Shown here: piece after piece, positions 34,045-34,868 of the stretch | Numbering within the stretch: the first letter of the stretch is position 1 | Layout of the letters: every line of letters starts with the position of its first letter | Assembly: GCA_014879565.1 (NCBI GenBank) | Contig: JACSRW010000008.1 | Location: forward strand, 1 to 34,868 | Direction of reading: 5' to 3' | Source of the DNA: Chitinophagaceae bacterium | Lineage (GTDB): Bacteria; Bacteroidota; Bacteroidia; Chitinophagales; Chitinophagaceae | DNA length: 34,868 bases | Translations under genes and position numbers: made by a program | Notes under the pieces: generated by a model | Database searches by the model: none | Seen by the model: only the letters and a program-made list of their open reading frames with translations | Told to the model about the DNA's origin: nothing

Positions 34045-34077
34045 GGCCGCAGTTGCAGACTGCGGCCTTTTTGTTTT
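34045..34077 (+). terminator. Rho-independent terminator after the anti-sigma gene
   Basis: A perfect 9-bp stem GGCCGCAGT / ACTGCGGCC with loop TGCAG, followed by a T-rich tract (five T, G, four T). It ends the sigma/anti-sigma operon. Confidence 0.9.
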
Positions 34078-34119
34078 CCGGGCGGACTAACGACTGTTAA
34101 TGCCCGCCATAAAAAAGCT

Positions 34120-34127
34120 TACCTTTG
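34120..34127 (+). promoter_or_regulatory. Bacteroidota -7 promoter element for the PLP enzyme gene
   Basis: TACCTTTG matches TAnnTTTG and is followed by CGC, as at 8815-8825. No clear TTTG box lies upstream. The expected start is near 34134, ten bases before the ATG, so the leader would be very short. Confidence 0.45.
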
Positions 34128-34143
34128 CGCCTGAAAAAAACCA

Positions 34144-34868
34144 ATGATGGATATAAAAAACAATATACTCGAAACGATCGGCCATACCCCCCTTATCCGG
34201 CTGAACAAAGTAACCCGGGACTTTCCCTGTGAAGTGCTGGCGAAGGTTGATTATTTCAATCCCGGCAACTCGATTAAAGACCGGATGGCCCTGAAGATGG
34301 TCGAAGTGGCGGAAAAGGAAGGCAAACTCAAACCTGGTGGTACCATCATTGAAGGAACCAGCGGGAATACGGGGATGGGACTGGCGCTGGCTGCTGTTGT
34401 GAAAGGGTATAAATGCATATTTGTTACCACTGATAAACAATCCAAAGAAAAAGCGGATATTCTCAAAGCTGTGGGCGCCGAGGTCATTGTATGCCCTACC
34501 AATGTAATGCCGGAGGATCCCCGGAGTTATTACAGTGTGGCGGCCAGGCTGGCCCGGGAAGTGCCAAATTCCTTTCACATGAACCAGTACGACAACCTGG
34601 CTAACCGCCTGGCTCACTATGAGACCACCGGCCCGGAAATCTGGGAACAGACCGATGGCACGATCACCCATCTTGTATGTACGGCGGGTACCGGTGGTAC
34701 CATTACAGGCACCGCTCAATTCCTGAAAGAAAAAAATCCGGCCATCCAGGTATGGGCTATTGACGTATATGGTTCGCTGCTGACAAAATATTTCCGTACC
34801 GGTGAAATTGATATGAACGAAGTGCATCCCTATATCAGTGAGGGATTCGGTGAAGATTTTGTGCCGAA
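34144..34868 (+). CDS. Cysteine synthase/cystathionine beta-synthase family PLP enzyme (partial)
   Basis: The first 241 residues of a fold-type II PLP enzyme; the gene runs off the window end. The PLP lysine is Lys45 in NPGNSIKDRM, and the phosphate-binding loop is TSGNTG (72-77). VCTAGTGGTITGTAQFL (near 180) is the glycine-rich phosphate cradle, and HPYISEGFGEDFVP is like the cystathionine beta-synthase wording of Bacteroidota. It may make cystathionine from serine and homocysteine, or cysteine from O-acetylserine; the missing C-terminus (CBS domains or not) would decide. Two ATGs in a row (34144, 34147) are possible starts. An open frame on the opposite strand is a shadow. Confidence 0.9.
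   Translation, partial: MMDIKNNILETIGHTPLIRLNKVTRDFPCEVLAKVDYFNPGNSIKDRMALKMVEVAEKEGKLKPGGTIIEGTSGNTGMGLALAAVVKGYKCIFVTTDKQSKEKADILKAVGAEVIVCPTNVMPEDPRSYYSVAARLAREVPNSFHMNQYDNLANRLAHYETTGPEIWEQTDGTITHLVCTAGTGGTITGTAQFLKEKNPAIQVWAIDVYGSLLTKYFRTGEIDMNEVHPYISEGFGEDFVP

Noticed and set aside
34087-34827. A 246-codon open frame on the minus strand near the window end
   Set aside because: The + strand encodes a PLP enzyme with all expected motifs; this frame is its shadow.

Overview
The window looks like chromosomal DNA from a member of the Bacteroidota, most likely a Chitinophagaceae-type soil or freshwater bacterium. The evidence is a SusC/SusD pair, a secreted protein with a gliding-motility/type IX secretion C-terminal domain (type B), a SprA-like outer-membrane protein, a three-subunit diheme-type succinate dehydrogenase, a fused SpmA/SpmB protein, and -7 promoter elements of the TAnnTTTG kind. 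No phage, transposase, CRISPR array, tRNA or rRNA was seen. Genes are tightly packed and no gene-free stretch exceeds 300 bases; the longest is 28714-28958, the threonine operon leader.

Layout. 1-600: heptamer repeat and a small beta-barrel protein. 783-7230: a DeoR regulator followed by susC, susD and a DUF4397 lipoprotein, probably one transcript. 7298-8698 (-): SpmAB-like membrane protein. 8887-11469 (+): ychF, a predicted secreted cysteine hydrolase, and a PorT-like barrel. 11492-14968 (-): SprA-like protein. 15072-17240 (+): T9SS cargo. 17297-19456 (-): oligopeptidase B-like lipoprotein. 19546-23097 (-): sdhC-sdhA-sdhB. 23190-28713 (-): thrA-thrB-thrC plus a conserved hypothetical gene. 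28959-30627 (-): sugar kinase and murQ (cell-wall sugar recycling). 30710-32302 (+): S41 peptidase. 32344-32724 (-): small membrane protein. 32922-34022 (+): ECF sigma factor and putative anti-sigma factor. 34144-end (+): PLP enzyme of the cysteine synthase/cystathionine beta-synthase family, cut by the window edge.

Two things stand out. First, the leader of thrA encodes a short GTG-started reading frame (28819-28908, minus strand) whose last ten codons are TIITITTTIP. It is packed with Thr and Ile codons and its stop lies in the loop of a perfect 8-bp hairpin. This is the signature of a threonine/isoleucine-sensing leader peptide, but no U-tract terminator follows, so the mechanism may not be the enteric one. 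Second, many intergenic regions are built of degenerate short tandem repeats in two classes: heptamers with the form NNN(A/T)CTN and octamers with a GGTTRA core. They lie against start and stop codons, keep the same orientation on the + strand whichever way the genes point, and in two places occur together. They resemble in style the heptanucleotide STRR repeats of cyanobacteria; I know of no named equivalent in Bacteroidota.
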